Source: Bacteroidales bacterium UBA6340
GTDB taxonomy: Bacteria > Bacteroidota > Bacteroidia > Bacteroidales > Paludibacteraceae
NCBI GenBank assembly: GCA_002440265.1
Contig: DJSG01000008.1
Span: forward strand, 1-17,855
Direction: 5' to 3'
Length of the DNA stretch: 17,855 nt
This document shows, one piece after another, positions 7,647-14,935 of this stretch. The position numbers and the translations under genes were made by a program. Within the stretch, counting starts at the first letter, position 1, and every line of letters starts with the position of its first letter. A model generated the notes under the pieces. The model did not search any database, was not told the origin of the DNA, and was given only the letters and a program-made list of their open reading frames with translations.

Positions 7647-9041
7647 TTAGAGGGTGGCGGCGTAGTAGTGGAGGATGCGGAGGCGGAAGATGTAGTTGTA
7701 GTAGGCTTGGAGATAGGCGGATTGGGCTTGGAGGCAGGTGTTCTTGGCTTCACGGTATTCGTAAGAGGTGGCGCGGCCGGCGTCGTACTTCTGCTCGGCA
7801 TAGCGGAGGGCTTCGCGGGCGGAAGACTCGGACTTCATGGCACTGACCTGCTCCTGTTGCGCCGCCAAGGCGTTGTAATACGCCTGGTCTATCTCTTTGC
7901 GCAGGTCTTTCTTCTGCTGCTCAAGGTCAAGGCGTGCGTTCTCTACGGCAAGCCGCTGACGACGCACCGCCGTGGTGGTCTGCAGGCGGTCGTAAATGGG
8001 TACGCTGAGACTCAGACCCACAGAGGAACTGAAGTTGTCGCCCATCTGCTGCCCAAACTTGTCGTTCTCCGCGCCTTGCATATCGTAGTAGCCCGTACCG
8101 ACAGAGGCTCCCGCAGAGATGGTGGGCGAGTAGGCGGCTTTATACCCTTTCAATGCGCTTTCGTTGGCTTGGATTGTGTATTCGAGTGCGCGTATCTCGG
8201 GTCGGTAGGCGAGTGCCTGCTGATATACATCGTCGTTGCTTGGCAGGAGCCCGCCTTGCAGTTCTTCGGGGTCCGGCTCGACGATGTCGAACCGGTTGCA
8301 GTCGGTGAGTTCGATGGCTTGGGCAAGGTCGAGGAGGGAGAGATTGAGGGTGCTACGCTGCTGAATGACAGCGAGTTCCTCCTTGGCGGCTTGTGCCTGC
8401 AAGGACAGCAGTTCGCCTTCGGCAAGGCGTTGTGCGGCTACGAGTGCGGAGTCTCGGCGGAGTTTGATTTGTGTGTCTTCGAGTTGGTTTTCCGCTACGC
8501 GGAGTAACTGTTTGTTGAGCAATACCTGCAGGAACATCGTGGAGACGTTCATCTTGATTTTCAGTCGGATAGCCTCGAGGTCGGCTTCGGATGACTGCAT
8601 GGCTGCTTTCGCCTGGTCGATATTGTACTTCATCTGCAAGCCGTCGAAAAGGACGAGGTTCGCGGAGAGGTTGAAGGAGGTTTGCGAAGAGTTTTGCGGT
8701 CGGCTGATATTGTCCGCGCCCGTGGAGCGTCCGAAGACCCAACTCTGTCCGACATAGCCGCTGATGCTCGGCGAGATGTTCGCTTTCGCCTGCGTGTATT
8801 GCAGCCGCTGGGAAGCGTATCGGTTGCCCTGCATACGGACAGAGAGACTGTTGGTCAAGGCGGAGTCTATACAATCAGAAAGGGTAAGTAATGTGACACC
8901 TGCACCAGACTCCCCCAACCTCCTCAGAGAGGGGGCTTGCTGAGCATCACTGACTCCCCCAAGCCCCCTCAAAGAGGGGGATGATTGAGCAGAGATACCT
9001 ATTGAGATTAGTAAGAATAGTATATATATAGGTCGCTTCAT
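7647..9041 (-). CDS. TolC-family outer-membrane efflux channel (OEP)
   Basis: Encodes 464 aa, normal for the family. Residues 1-19 are a signal peptide (MKRPIYILFLLISIGISAQ). The mature part has the two OEP repeats: the first from about residue 52 (LTLSDCIDSALTNSLSV, with the following long helices), the second from about 275 (YQQALAYRPEIRALEYTIQA), plus beta segments such as NLVLFDGLQMK and GLSLSVPIYDRL. Trimers of such proteins form the outer-membrane and periplasmic exit duct for tripartite pumps. It follows the adaptor gene by 72 bases, which fits a MacAB-TolC-like assembly with the ABC genes upstream. Odd feature: residues about 21-46 come from two copies of a G/C-rich palindromic repeat inserted in frame between the signal peptide and the first helix (PSLRGLGGV and PSLRRLGES). 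Confidence 0.93.
   Translation of the reverse strand: MKRPIYILFLLISIGISAQSSPSLRGLGGVSDAQQAPSLRRLGESGAGVTLLTLSDCIDSALTNSLSVRMQGNRYASQRLQYTQAKANISPSISGYVGQSWVFGRSTGADNISRPQNSSQTSFNLSANLVLFDGLQMKYNIDQAKAAMQSSEADLEAIRLKIKMNVSTMFLQVLLNKQLLRVAENQLEDTQIKLRRDSALVAAQRLAEGELLSLQAQAAKEELAVIQQRSTLNLSLLDLAQAIELTDCNRFDIVEPDPEELQGGLLPSNDDVYQQALAYRPEIRALEYTIQANESALKGYKAAYSPTISAGASVGTGYYDMQGAENDKFGQQMGDNFSSSVGLSLSVPIYDRLQTTTAVRRQRLAVENARLDLEQQKKDLRKEIDQAYYNALAAQQEQVSAMKSESSAREALRYAEQKYDAGRATSYEYREAKNTCLQAQSAYLQAYYNYIFRLRILHYYAATL
8908..8937. repeat. G/C-rich palindromic repeat, copy A, inside the TolC-like gene
   Basis: Plus strand begins GACTCCCCCAACCTCCTC and ends AGAGAGGGGGCT. It is a slightly degenerate copy of the element also seen at 8952-8982 and 9071-9100. 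Read in the gene's frame it encodes APSLRRLGES. Confidence 0.8.
8952..8982. repeat. G/C-rich palindromic repeat, copy B, inside the TolC-like gene
   Basis: Plus strand begins GACTCCCCCAAG and contains the perfect hairpin CCCCCTCAAAGAGGGGG (7-bp stem, AAA loop). It is in the same orientation as copy A and in the same reading frame at the PSLR core, encoding SPSLRGLGGV. It has one base more than copy A between the hairpin and the GACTCCCCC end. Confidence 0.85.
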
Positions 9042-9070
9042 TGTCGGTGGTTTATTTGTTGTTTTTATTG

Positions 9071-9100
9071 AGCCCCCTCTTTGAGGGGGTTGGGGGAGTC
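9071..9100. repeat. G/C-rich palindromic repeat, copy C, between adaptor and TolC-like genes
   Basis: Plus strand AGCCCCCTCTTTGAGGGG then GTTGGGGGAGTC, which is the reverse complement of the copy A/B consensus. It takes up most of the 72-base gap between the adaptor stop and the TolC-like start, so it would form a stable hairpin in the shared mRNA. It has no T-run, so it is more likely a processing or stability element than a terminator. Confidence 0.85.
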
Positions 9101-9113
9101 GGGAGTTCCTCTG

Positions 9114-10208
9114 TTATTTCTGATTACCCCTGATTATATCACCCTTTTTGAGTCCGCCGATGACTTCGATGTTCATGCCGTCGGAGAGTCCGGTGGTGAT
9201 GGCACGGCGGTCGAAAGTCTGCGCGACAGTGTCGGTGAAGAGTTGGACAAAGGCTTGGTCGCCCTCCATCTCCACGGCGGATTCGGGTATGGAGAGTACG
9301 CCAAGTCGCTCGGCAAGGACAATCTCGGCATTGGCACTGTAGCCCGCGCGGATAACGACGCTGTCGGGAATGGATGCCGCGCCCTTGATTTCGAACATCA
9401 TGGCTCCGTTCTGCTCGGTGCCTTTGGGCGAGATATACTCAAGGCGCGCGGAGAAGCGTTGGTCGTTGAGGGCTCCGATGATTAAGTCCATGCGCATACC
9501 CTCGTGCAACTTGCCCACCTCGGTCTCGTCGATATTGCCGACGAAAAGGAGGTCCTGCATATCGGCGACGGTGGCGATGGTGGTGCCGTCGTTGAAGGTG
9601 TTGCTCTGGATGACCGAGTTGCCGACTTTGACGGGGACATTGAGAATGGTGCCCGTGATTGTGGCACGGACTATGGTATTGGTAAAGCCCTTTGCGTCAG
9701 CCTTTTGCGCTACTCCGTCGCGGGTGATACTGAGGTTGTCGATGGCGGCTTGCAGTTCCTCTTGGTCGGAGGCGTAACGCAGGCGCGAGGTCTCGAAAGT
9801 CTCCTGCGCCACCACGCCCTGTGCAAGCAGCGAGGAGTCGCGTTGATAGACCTTGCGCGAATTGTCGACGTTGTATTGTGCGAGACGAACCCGCGACTCG
9901 GCAGCGTTGAGTTGGCTCATGTCGGGAATGACCTTTATCTTGGCAATGGCATCGCCCGCCTTGACCTTGTCGCCCGCCTGCTTGTAGAGTTCGGCGATGA
10001 TACCGGAAATCTGCGGTTTGATTTCGACCTCGTCGCGGGGTTGCACCTTGCCCGTGACGATGGTGCGCTTCTGTATGTCGCCCGTGGTGACGGTGATTTG
10101 CTCGTACACGACGGGTTCGGGTCGCGAACGCTGCCACAACCAGATGAAGACACCTGCCACGAGAATGGCAATGACCGAGAGGATAATCCACTTGCTTGCT
10201 TTTTTCAT
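9114..10208 (-). CDS. Periplasmic adaptor (HlyD/MacA-like membrane fusion protein)
   Basis: Encodes 364 aa. One N-terminal membrane anchor at about residues 7-25 (WIILSVIAILVAGVFIWLW) leads into the periplasm. The first half of a lipoyl-like domain is at about 58-93 (VEIKPQISGIIAELYKQAGD then KVKAGDAIAKI). An alpha-helical hairpin follows at about 98-165, and the second lipoyl half is at VRATITGTILNVPVKVGNSV. The beta-barrel and membrane-proximal domains follow, ending IEVIGGLKKGDIIRGNQK. Such adaptors join an inner-membrane ABC transporter to a TolC channel. Here the TolC-like gene is directly downstream and MacB-type permeases lie upstream across the Fic gene, so a MacA-type role is likely. 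An HlyD of another pump family is less likely given these neighbours. The ATG at 10206-10208 is supported by the membrane anchor. Confidence 0.92.
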   Translation of the reverse strand: MKKASKWIILSVIAILVAGVFIWLWQRSRPEPVVYEQITVTTGDIQKRTIVTGKVQPRDEVEIKPQISGIIAELYKQAGDKVKAGDAIAKIKVIPDMSQLNAAESRVRLAQYNVDNSRKVYQRDSSLLAQGVVAQETFETSRLRYASDQEELQAAIDNLSITRDGVAQKADAKGFTNTIVRATITGTILNVPVKVGNSVIQSNTFNDGTTIATVADMQDLLFVGNIDETEVGKLHEGMRMDLIIGALNDQRFSARLEYISPKGTEQNGAMMFEIKGAASIPDSVVIRAGYSANAEIVLAERLGVLSIPESAVEMEGDQAFVQLFTDTVAQTFDRRAITTGLSDGMNIEVIGGLKKGDIIRGNQK

Positions 10209-10251
10209 ATTGCCTGAGGGGTTGAAATGTTAACTATTGTATATGCGTATC

Positions 10252-10290
10252 GGTTGCCTATCCCTTGCATAGGGGTTGCTTATCCCTTGC
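10252..10290. repeat. Two 17-base direct repeats, 22-bp period, upstream of the adaptor gene
   Basis: GGTTGCCTATCCCTTGC at 10252-10268 and GGTTGCTTATCCCTTGC at 10274-10290 differ at one base. Their start-to-start distance is 22 bp, two helical turns. They lie 44-82 bases upstream of the adaptor ATG, in the 165-base gap after the Fic gene. They look like a tandem regulator site, but I found no convincing -33/-7 promoter beside them. Confidence 0.55.
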
Positions 10291-10373
10291 TGTTTGACAC
10301 GGCTTAATCGCGAGTGGGAAAGCATTGAATTTTAACATAGTTTGCATATTTCTTCGGGTTGGGTAGCATCGTA

Positions 10374-11444
10374 TCAAATGGACGGTGTGATGATGACACG
10401 CCAACCTCCGTTGGGCTGCCGCTCGACGTAGTTCTTGTCGATTAGTTGGGTCAGCAGTTTGCGTACGGCGGTTTTGCTGATGCCTATCTCCTGTTGCAGT
10501 TCGTCCTGCGTGAGGGTCGGGCGTGTCTGCATAAGTCGCAGTATAGCCGCATAGTTGGGGGTTCGGAACTCTATCATCTGCCCATCGTACCACCACGTGT
10601 TCTCGTTGCGTCGGGTGACGAAGAGGTAGTCGTTGTACACCTCCGTTGCCACGACTCCCTGAAAGTAACGCAGGAAGGGGGCAATGTCGGTGATGCCTGC
10701 GCGCGCGCCGTCGCTCGGGGAGGAGCCGACGAACAAGTCCGTCTGGTGGAGTGCCTCCAAATAGTCCTGCTTGAGGCGGCTGCGCACCACTATCATAGGC
10801 AGTCCGTGGCGCGCAAGGATGTAGTTGACCATCAGGCGTGCGATGCGCCCGTTGCCGTCCTCGAAAGGATGGATGCGGATATAGCGATAGTGGAAGAGGG
10901 CTGCCAACTCGACGGGCGTGAGTTTGCCTGCCTCTTCGGCGGCGTTGTACCAATTGACGAGGTCGGTCATGAGGGCGGGCGTCTCCTCGGGCGAGGCGTA
11001 GTCAAAACGGTCGCCGTAGCGGGTGATGACCGAGTTGGGGCGCGTCTTGTACTGCCCCGCGTGTATGACGTAGGAGGTTTGCAAGCCCGTGGGCAATTGG
11101 CGACAGGCGGTGTAGTCCTCGCGCAGAAGGGTTTGGTGGAGGGTGCGAATGAAGGTTTGGGTGAGAGGCATATCACGAAGGGTAGCCTCTTCGGTCATCA
11201 TACGGAGCCCGACGTTGCTTGCCGTCATCTCCTGCACGTCGCGCACGGTGGCTTCGCCGACGACCTTGCCGAAAAGCAGAAGGATTTCGGTCTGACCATA
11301 GGTGAGGGTGTTGCCCTCGATGTGGTTGCTGTTGTAGTTGTAGTCAATAGTGAAGCGGCGGCTAAGACGCTCTTTGTCCCTGTCGGAGAGGGGCTGAATG
11401 TCCTGCCACGCTTGGAATGCCTTTTTGAGAGTTACCTGCTGCAT
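10374..11444 (-). CDS. Fic-domain protein, class II layout, with C-terminal winged helix
   Basis: Encodes 356 aa. Fic proteins transfer AMP (sometimes other phosphate-containing groups) to target protein hydroxyls. The full active motif HPFEDGNGRIAR is at residues 192-203, with the catalytic His192 intact. An N-terminal inhibitory motif of the (S/T)xxxE(G/N) type, SNHIEGN at 39-45, with Glu43, places it in the class with an autoinhibitory helix before the Fic core. Residues about 305-348 (LTQDELQQEIGISKTAVRKL then LTQLIDKNYVE) form a winged helix-turn-helix, suggesting DNA binding and perhaps autoregulation through the palindrome at 11459-11484. No separate antitoxin gene is present, consistent with built-in inhibition. 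It lies between the ABC permease and adaptor genes. Targets cannot be told from sequence. Confidence 0.93.
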   Translation of the reverse strand: MQQVTLKKAFQAWQDIQPLSDRDKERLSRRFTIDYNYNSNHIEGNTLTYGQTEILLLFGKVVGEATVRDVQEMTASNVGLRMMTEEATLRDMPLTQTFIRTLHQTLLREDYTACRQLPTGLQTSYVIHAGQYKTRPNSVITRYGDRFDYASPEETPALMTDLVNWYNAAEEAGKLTPVELAALFHYRYIRIHPFEDGNGRIARLMVNYILARHGLPMIVVRSRLKQDYLEALHQTDLFVGSSPSDGARAGITDIAPFLRYFQGVVATEVYNDYLFVTRRNENTWWYDGQMIEFRTPNYAAILRLMQTRPTLTQDELQQEIGISKTAVRKLLTQLIDKNYVERQPNGGWRVIITPSI

Positions 11445-11458
11445 GATGCGGTTATGCT

Positions 11459-11497
11459 AAATGGTTACACACGTGTAACCATTTTACTACAAAAGTT
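11459..11497 (-). promoter_or_regulatory. Perfect palindromic operator and weak promoter of the Fic gene
   Basis: AAATGGTTACAC at 11459-11470, centre AC, GTGTAACCATTT at 11473-11484: a perfect 12-bp-arm palindrome 14 bases upstream of the Fic ATG. Directly upstream on the minus strand is AACTTTTG (11490-11497), a near match to the -7 box TAnnTTTG; no clear -33 partner was found. If that box is used, the palindrome covers the transcription start, the classic position for a repressor site. The winged helix of the Fic protein itself is the nearest candidate binder. Confidence 0.7.
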
Positions 11498-11552
11498 GTG
11501 CCATAATGTGCAAGAATTGCGGTTGCGGGTGTATTATATGGTTGTTTCGGAG

Positions 11553-12791
11553 TCATTCTTCGCTGAGGGCTTCAATGGGTTTGATGGCGAGGGCACGGGA
11601 GGCGGGGAGGAGTCCGGCGAGCAAGCCAATGAGTATCAGCAGGATGAGGGCTCCTACCGCCACGGAGAAACTGACCTGCATGGTGCCGAACATCTCGTTG
11701 TCCTTCAGCAAGAAGCCTGCCAACTGCACCACGCCGACGCCAGCCACGATGCCGAGGACCCCCGCAAGGAACGTGAGGAGGGTGCTCTCTGCCAGTATCT
11801 GACGGACGATGACGCGCGGGCTTGCCCCGAGGGCGCGGCGGATGCCAATCTCTTTGGTGCGCTCGCGGACCGTGACCAGCATGATGTTGCTGACACCGAC
11901 GGCACCCGAGATGAGCGTGCCGATGCCGACCAGCCAGATGAGAATGGAGAGTCCGAGCATCAGGGATTGGTTGGCCTTGAACTGCTCCTCGATGTTCATA
12001 GACCACGTGGCGCGTTGGTCGTCGGGCGCAACGGAATGGAGTTGCTTCAGGGCGGTGGTGAGTTCGGTTTCGACCTGTGCGGCGGAGACTCCGGACTTGG
12101 CAGTTGCCATGACCATGTGGATAGTCTCGCCGAAGTGATACGTCTGCTGGAGGGTTGTGATGGGCAGGACGACTTGCTCGTCGGGGTGCCCGCCGATGTA
12201 TATGTCCGTCGTGGCTTTGCGGCGCACGCCGATAATGCGATACTGGATACTGCCCACACGGAGCATACGCCCCGTGACATCGCCGCCCTCGGGGAAGAGT
12301 TCGCGATAAACACGGTTGCCGATGACGCAGACTTTGCGGCGCTCGCCGAGGTCGATGTCATTGACATTGCGCCCGTAGAGGATGGGTATGTAAAAGACCT
12401 TGGGGAAGTCGGGGGACACACCGATGATGCTATAGGAACCTTTGCGGTCGCCGTAGCGGACGTTGTTCTCCCACTCGCCTTTGATACTGACAGCCGAGAC
12501 GACATCGGCACTCGGGGCTTCGCGGCGGAGGACGGGAAGGTCGCTATTGACGATGTCCCATTGGCGACCTTTCTGCAGACCTTTATAGGGCAGGCTCGTG
12601 GTGGAGGTGCCGATGAAGACGGAGTTGGTGGCGAACCCCTTGACATGCGACCAAACGGCGGACCGGAGCGAGTCGCCCACCGCAACCAACGCCAGCAGAA
12701 TCATCATGCCCCAGAAGACGCCGAAGCCCGTGAGGAGGCTGCGGGAGCGGTTCTTGGAGATGGTAGCCCATATTTCGTTGAAGAAGTCCAT
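11553..12791 (-). CDS. MacB/FtsX-type ABC transporter permease, second of pair
   Basis: Encodes 412 aa from the ATG at 12789-12791. The layout is that of MacB-type permeases: one N-terminal membrane segment (about 18-38, LLTGFGVFWGMMILLALVAV), a periplasmic domain of about 230 residues, and three C-terminal membrane segments (about 277-300, 333-357, 376-396). The coupling region VRERTKEIGIRRALGA at about 308-323 contacts the ATPase. The C-terminus ends ASRALAIKPIEALSEE, the usual family ending. It lacks an ATPase domain and therefore relies on the separate ATPase gene at 14238-14909. A longer in-frame start at 12884 is rejected, because the extra 31 residues come from the intergenic repeat. 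It very likely pairs with the other permease. Confidence 0.9.
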   Translation of the reverse strand: MDFFNEIWATISKNRSRSLLTGFGVFWGMMILLALVAVGDSLRSAVWSHVKGFATNSVFIGTSTTSLPYKGLQKGRQWDIVNSDLPVLRREAPSADVVSAVSIKGEWENNVRYGDRKGSYSIIGVSPDFPKVFYIPILYGRNVNDIDLGERRKVCVIGNRVYRELFPEGGDVTGRMLRVGSIQYRIIGVRRKATTDIYIGGHPDEQVVLPITTLQQTYHFGETIHMVMATAKSGVSAAQVETELTTALKQLHSVAPDDQRATWSMNIEEQFKANQSLMLGLSILIWLVGIGTLISGAVGVSNIMLVTVRERTKEIGIRRALGASPRVIVRQILAESTLLTFLAGVLGIVAGVGVVQLAGFLLKDNEMFGTMQVSFSVAVGALILLILIGLLAGLLPASRALAIKPIEALSEE

Positions 12792-12916
12792 TGGTTGTTT
12801 GTTGAGGGTTGAGAGTTGAGGGTTGAGAGCAGTCGGGAAGTGGGAAGTTTGTAGTTTTTGCACGTACTGCTCTCTATTCTTCACTGCACTAATCTCTAAA
12901 CTCTAAACGCTAATCC
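12792..12916. repeat. Intergenic repeat element, copy 1, between the two permease genes
   Basis: Low-complexity runs of GTTGAGGGTTGAGAGTTGAG type at 12801-12829 and CTCTAAACTCTAAA type at 12894-12907 flank a core. The core has an inverted repeat, GAGAGCAGT (12825-12833) and ACTGCTCTC (12866-12874), and the string TTGCACGTAC. A related element fills the gap at 14135-14242 with the same order of blocks. The stop codon of the upstream permease (TAG, 12917-12919) directly abuts the repeat. Confidence 0.65.
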
Positions 12917-14134
12917 CTATTTATCTCTCATTGCTTCTATGGGTTTGATTCTCATTGCTTTGCGGGCGGGTGTGGCACCTGCTATCGCGCCAATGACGAT
13001 GAGTATTGCCAACGCCAGCAGCACGGCACCGATGTCCACGGTGGGGTTGACGATGAGTTGGTCGTCGCCTCCGTCGGGTCCTAAGATACTGCTGACCAGC
13101 GACATGACACATATACCGAGGAGCATGCCTATCGCGCCGAAGAGCGTGGTGATGGCAAGGGCTTCGCCCACGACCGATGCCATGATGGTGCGGGGCGGTG
13201 CGCCGAGTGCCTTGCGGATACCGAGTTCGCGGGTACGCTCGCGCACCGACACCAGCATGATATTGCTCACGCCCACGGCACCCGACATGAGTGTGCACAG
13301 CCCTAACAGCAAGATAAACAGGCGGATAGCGTCCATTATCTTGTTCTGCTCCTCGATGGCTTCCTCCTGACTCCATACGCCTACCGCCTCGGGGTCGGTC
13401 TCGTCGAACTGCATGAGTGGGGCGAGGGTGTGCTTGATGAGGTGTTCGATGTTGCGGGTGCCGCTACGCATGGTGACGCACATCTTGTCGAACCGGTGGT
13501 CGGTGCTGAAGATGACCCGGTGGGTGGAGAACGGGATGTACACCGTTGCACCGCGCCAACGGTCGCCATTGAGGCAGATACCGATGACGCGGAAGTTGAT
13601 GTTGCCGATACGCACAAACTGCCCGAGTATGCGGTCGGGCGTGGTGGCAAGCGACTCTACGGCACGGGAGTCGAGGACGATGACCTTCTCGCGGTTGTCG
13701 AGGCTGTTGAGGAAACGCCCTGACTGTATGTCTTTCTTGAAGATACGGTAGTAGTCCTCCTCCACGCCCATGACGTTGATAGACACCGACTGGTCGCCGA
13801 AGACGATGTTGAGGTTGCTCGAATAGGTGTTGACGATACGCGAGAAAAGTTCCACTTCGGGCAGGCTCTTCACGGCTTGCGCCTCGCGCTCGGTGAAGTA
13901 GAGACGGCGGTACTTGGGCAGACCTTTGTAGGGCACGGACGTCCACATTGTCCAGATATCCACGGAGTTACGGAGACCGGAACCGTAGTTCGCCATTATG
14001 CCGTTCTCGAGTCCGTTGCTGATGCCGAGCAGCACCACGAGGATGAAGATACCCCACGCCACCGCAAAGCCCGTCATGGCGGTGCGGAACTTGTTGCGCC
14101 TGAGCGACTCCCATATTTCGCGAAGCAGGTCCAT
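12917..14134 (-). CDS. MacB/FtsX-type ABC transporter permease, first of pair
   Basis: Encodes 405 aa with the same layout as its neighbour: an N-terminal membrane segment (about 18-38, TAMTGFAVAWGIFILVVLLG), a periplasmic domain, and three C-terminal membrane segments. The family coupling motif is VRERTRELGIRKALGA, followed by the ending ARKAMRIKPIEAMRDK. It shares the N-terminal pattern (EIWxxxxxNxxR ... TGFxVxWG) and the SVPYKGL/SLPYKGL segment with the second permease, so the two are diverged paralogs likely forming a heterodimer. Between them they would supply the membrane domain served by the ATPase encoded just upstream. The ATG is at 14132-14134. The gap to the ATPase gene holds a copy of the AT-rich intergenic repeat. 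Confidence 0.92.
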   Translation of the reverse strand: MDLLREIWESLRRNKFRTAMTGFAVAWGIFILVVLLGISNGLENGIMANYGSGLRNSVDIWTMWTSVPYKGLPKYRRLYFTEREAQAVKSLPEVELFSRIVNTYSSNLNIVFGDQSVSINVMGVEEDYYRIFKKDIQSGRFLNSLDNREKVIVLDSRAVESLATTPDRILGQFVRIGNINFRVIGICLNGDRWRGATVYIPFSTHRVIFSTDHRFDKMCVTMRSGTRNIEHLIKHTLAPLMQFDETDPEAVGVWSQEEAIEEQNKIMDAIRLFILLLGLCTLMSGAVGVSNIMLVSVRERTRELGIRKALGAPPRTIMASVVGEALAITTLFGAIGMLLGICVMSLVSSILGPDGGDDQLIVNPTVDIGAVLLALAILIVIGAIAGATPARKAMRIKPIEAMRDK

Positions 14135-14242
14135 TGTTTTAGTTTGGTGTTGAGGGTTTAGAGTTGAGAGCAGTTTTTAAGTGGTGAGTTTTAAGTAGTT
14201 GCACGTACAACTTTTCGCTCTCCACTGCACTCAACTCTCAAC
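14135..14242. repeat. Intergenic repeat element, copy 2, between ATPase and permease genes
   Basis: Contains GTTGAGGGTTTAGAGTTGAG-like blocks, the string GAGAGCAGT (14167-14175), TTGCACGTAC (14209-14218) and CACTGCACT, ending in CTCAACTCTCAAC. The order matches copy 1 at 12792-12916. GTTGAGAG at 14163-14170 and CTCTCAAC at 14235-14242 form an inverted repeat enclosing the core. The ATPase stop codon TGA (14238-14240) lies inside the terminal block. Confidence 0.65.
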
Positions 14243-14909
14243 TTTCAGTCTCTATCATGCCGTCCTTGATGTGGATAATGCGGTTGGTGGTGTCGGCGAC
14301 GGACTGCTCGTGGGTGACGATGACGGTGGTGATGCCCTCGGCGTTGAGTTGCTTGAACACCTCCATCACCTCGACGGTGGTCTTGGAGTCGAGGGCACCC
14401 GTCGGCTCGTCGGCAAGCAGCACCTTCGGTTGCGCCACGATGGCACGGGCGATGGCTACACGCTGACGCTGACCGCCCGACATCTCGTTGGGCAGGTGCA
14501 TTGCCCAAGCCGTCAGCCCCATACGCTCCAATTGCTCCATCGCCATGCGGTGACGCTCGCGGCGCGGCACGCCCTTGTAGTAGAGCGGCAACTCCACGTT
14601 CTCGACCGCTGTCTTGAAATTGAGCAGGTTGAAACTCTGGAATACAAAGCCTATCAACTCGTTGCGCAACCGTGCGCCCTGCGTCTCGGTGAGGTTTTTG
14701 ATGAGCCGCCCCGCGAGGTAGTAGTTGCCCGAGTCGTAGTTGTCGAGGATACCTAATATATTAAGGAGTGTCGATTTGCCCGACCCCGACGCGCCCATGA
14801 TGGACACGAACTCGCCGTCGGCGATGTCGAGGTTGATACCCCGCAGCACGTGCAGCGCATTGGGCGTGGCGGGGTTGTAGGTCTTGTGGATGTTCTCTAA
14901 GCGAATCAA
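14238..14909 (-). CDS. ABC transporter ATP-binding protein, MacB/LolD type
   Basis: Encodes 223 aa from a TTG start at 14907-14909 (MIRLENIHKTY...). All ABC motifs are intact: Walker A GASGSGKST at 39-47, Q-loop Gln91 (FVFQSFNLL), signature MSGGQRQR at 143-150, Walker B VLLADE at 163-168 with the family's PTGALD, and H-loop His200 (VTHE). The length and the opening fit LolD/MacB-type ATPases, which power FtsX-like permeases of the MacB superfamily. An upstream in-frame ATG at 14975 is rejected because the promoter at 14936-14967 would then lie inside the gene; the extra 22 residues show no family similarity. It is the first gene of the export locus. No transmembrane segment is present. Confidence 0.92.
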   Translation of the reverse strand: MIRLENIHKTYNPATPNALHVLRGINLDIADGEFVSIMGASGSGKSTLLNILGILDNYDSGNYYLAGRLIKNLTETQGARLRNELIGFVFQSFNLLNFKTAVENVELPLYYKGVPRRERHRMAMEQLERMGLTAWAMHLPNEMSGGQRQRVAIARAIVAQPKVLLADEPTGALDSKTTVEVMEVFKQLNAEGITTVIVTHEQSVADTTNRIIHIKDGMIETES

Positions 14910-14935
14910 GATTGTTGCTGTTTGGTTTGCGAGTC

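Noticed and set aside
7463..7801. Minus-strand reading frame spanning the TolC end and the M16 relic
   Set aside because: Its first half is a Pro/Thr/Ser-rich shadow of the TolC-like gene, and its second half is the decayed M16 start. It is not an intact gene.
7581..8507. Plus-strand reading frame of 308 codons
   Set aside because: Antisense to the TolC-like gene, with a Val/Gly-rich product typical of shadow frames.
10446..12812. Long plus-strand reading frame of 788 codons
   Set aside because: It lies antisense to the Fic and permease genes, which have full family motifs, and its translation is His/Asp/Gly-rich with no recognisable domain. It is a shadow caused by G/C-rich third positions.
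12792..12884. N-terminal extension of the second permease by 31 residues
   Set aside because: The extension is encoded by the intergenic repeat and contains no family sequence. MDFFNEIW at 12791 matches the start of the paralogous permease (MDLLREIW).
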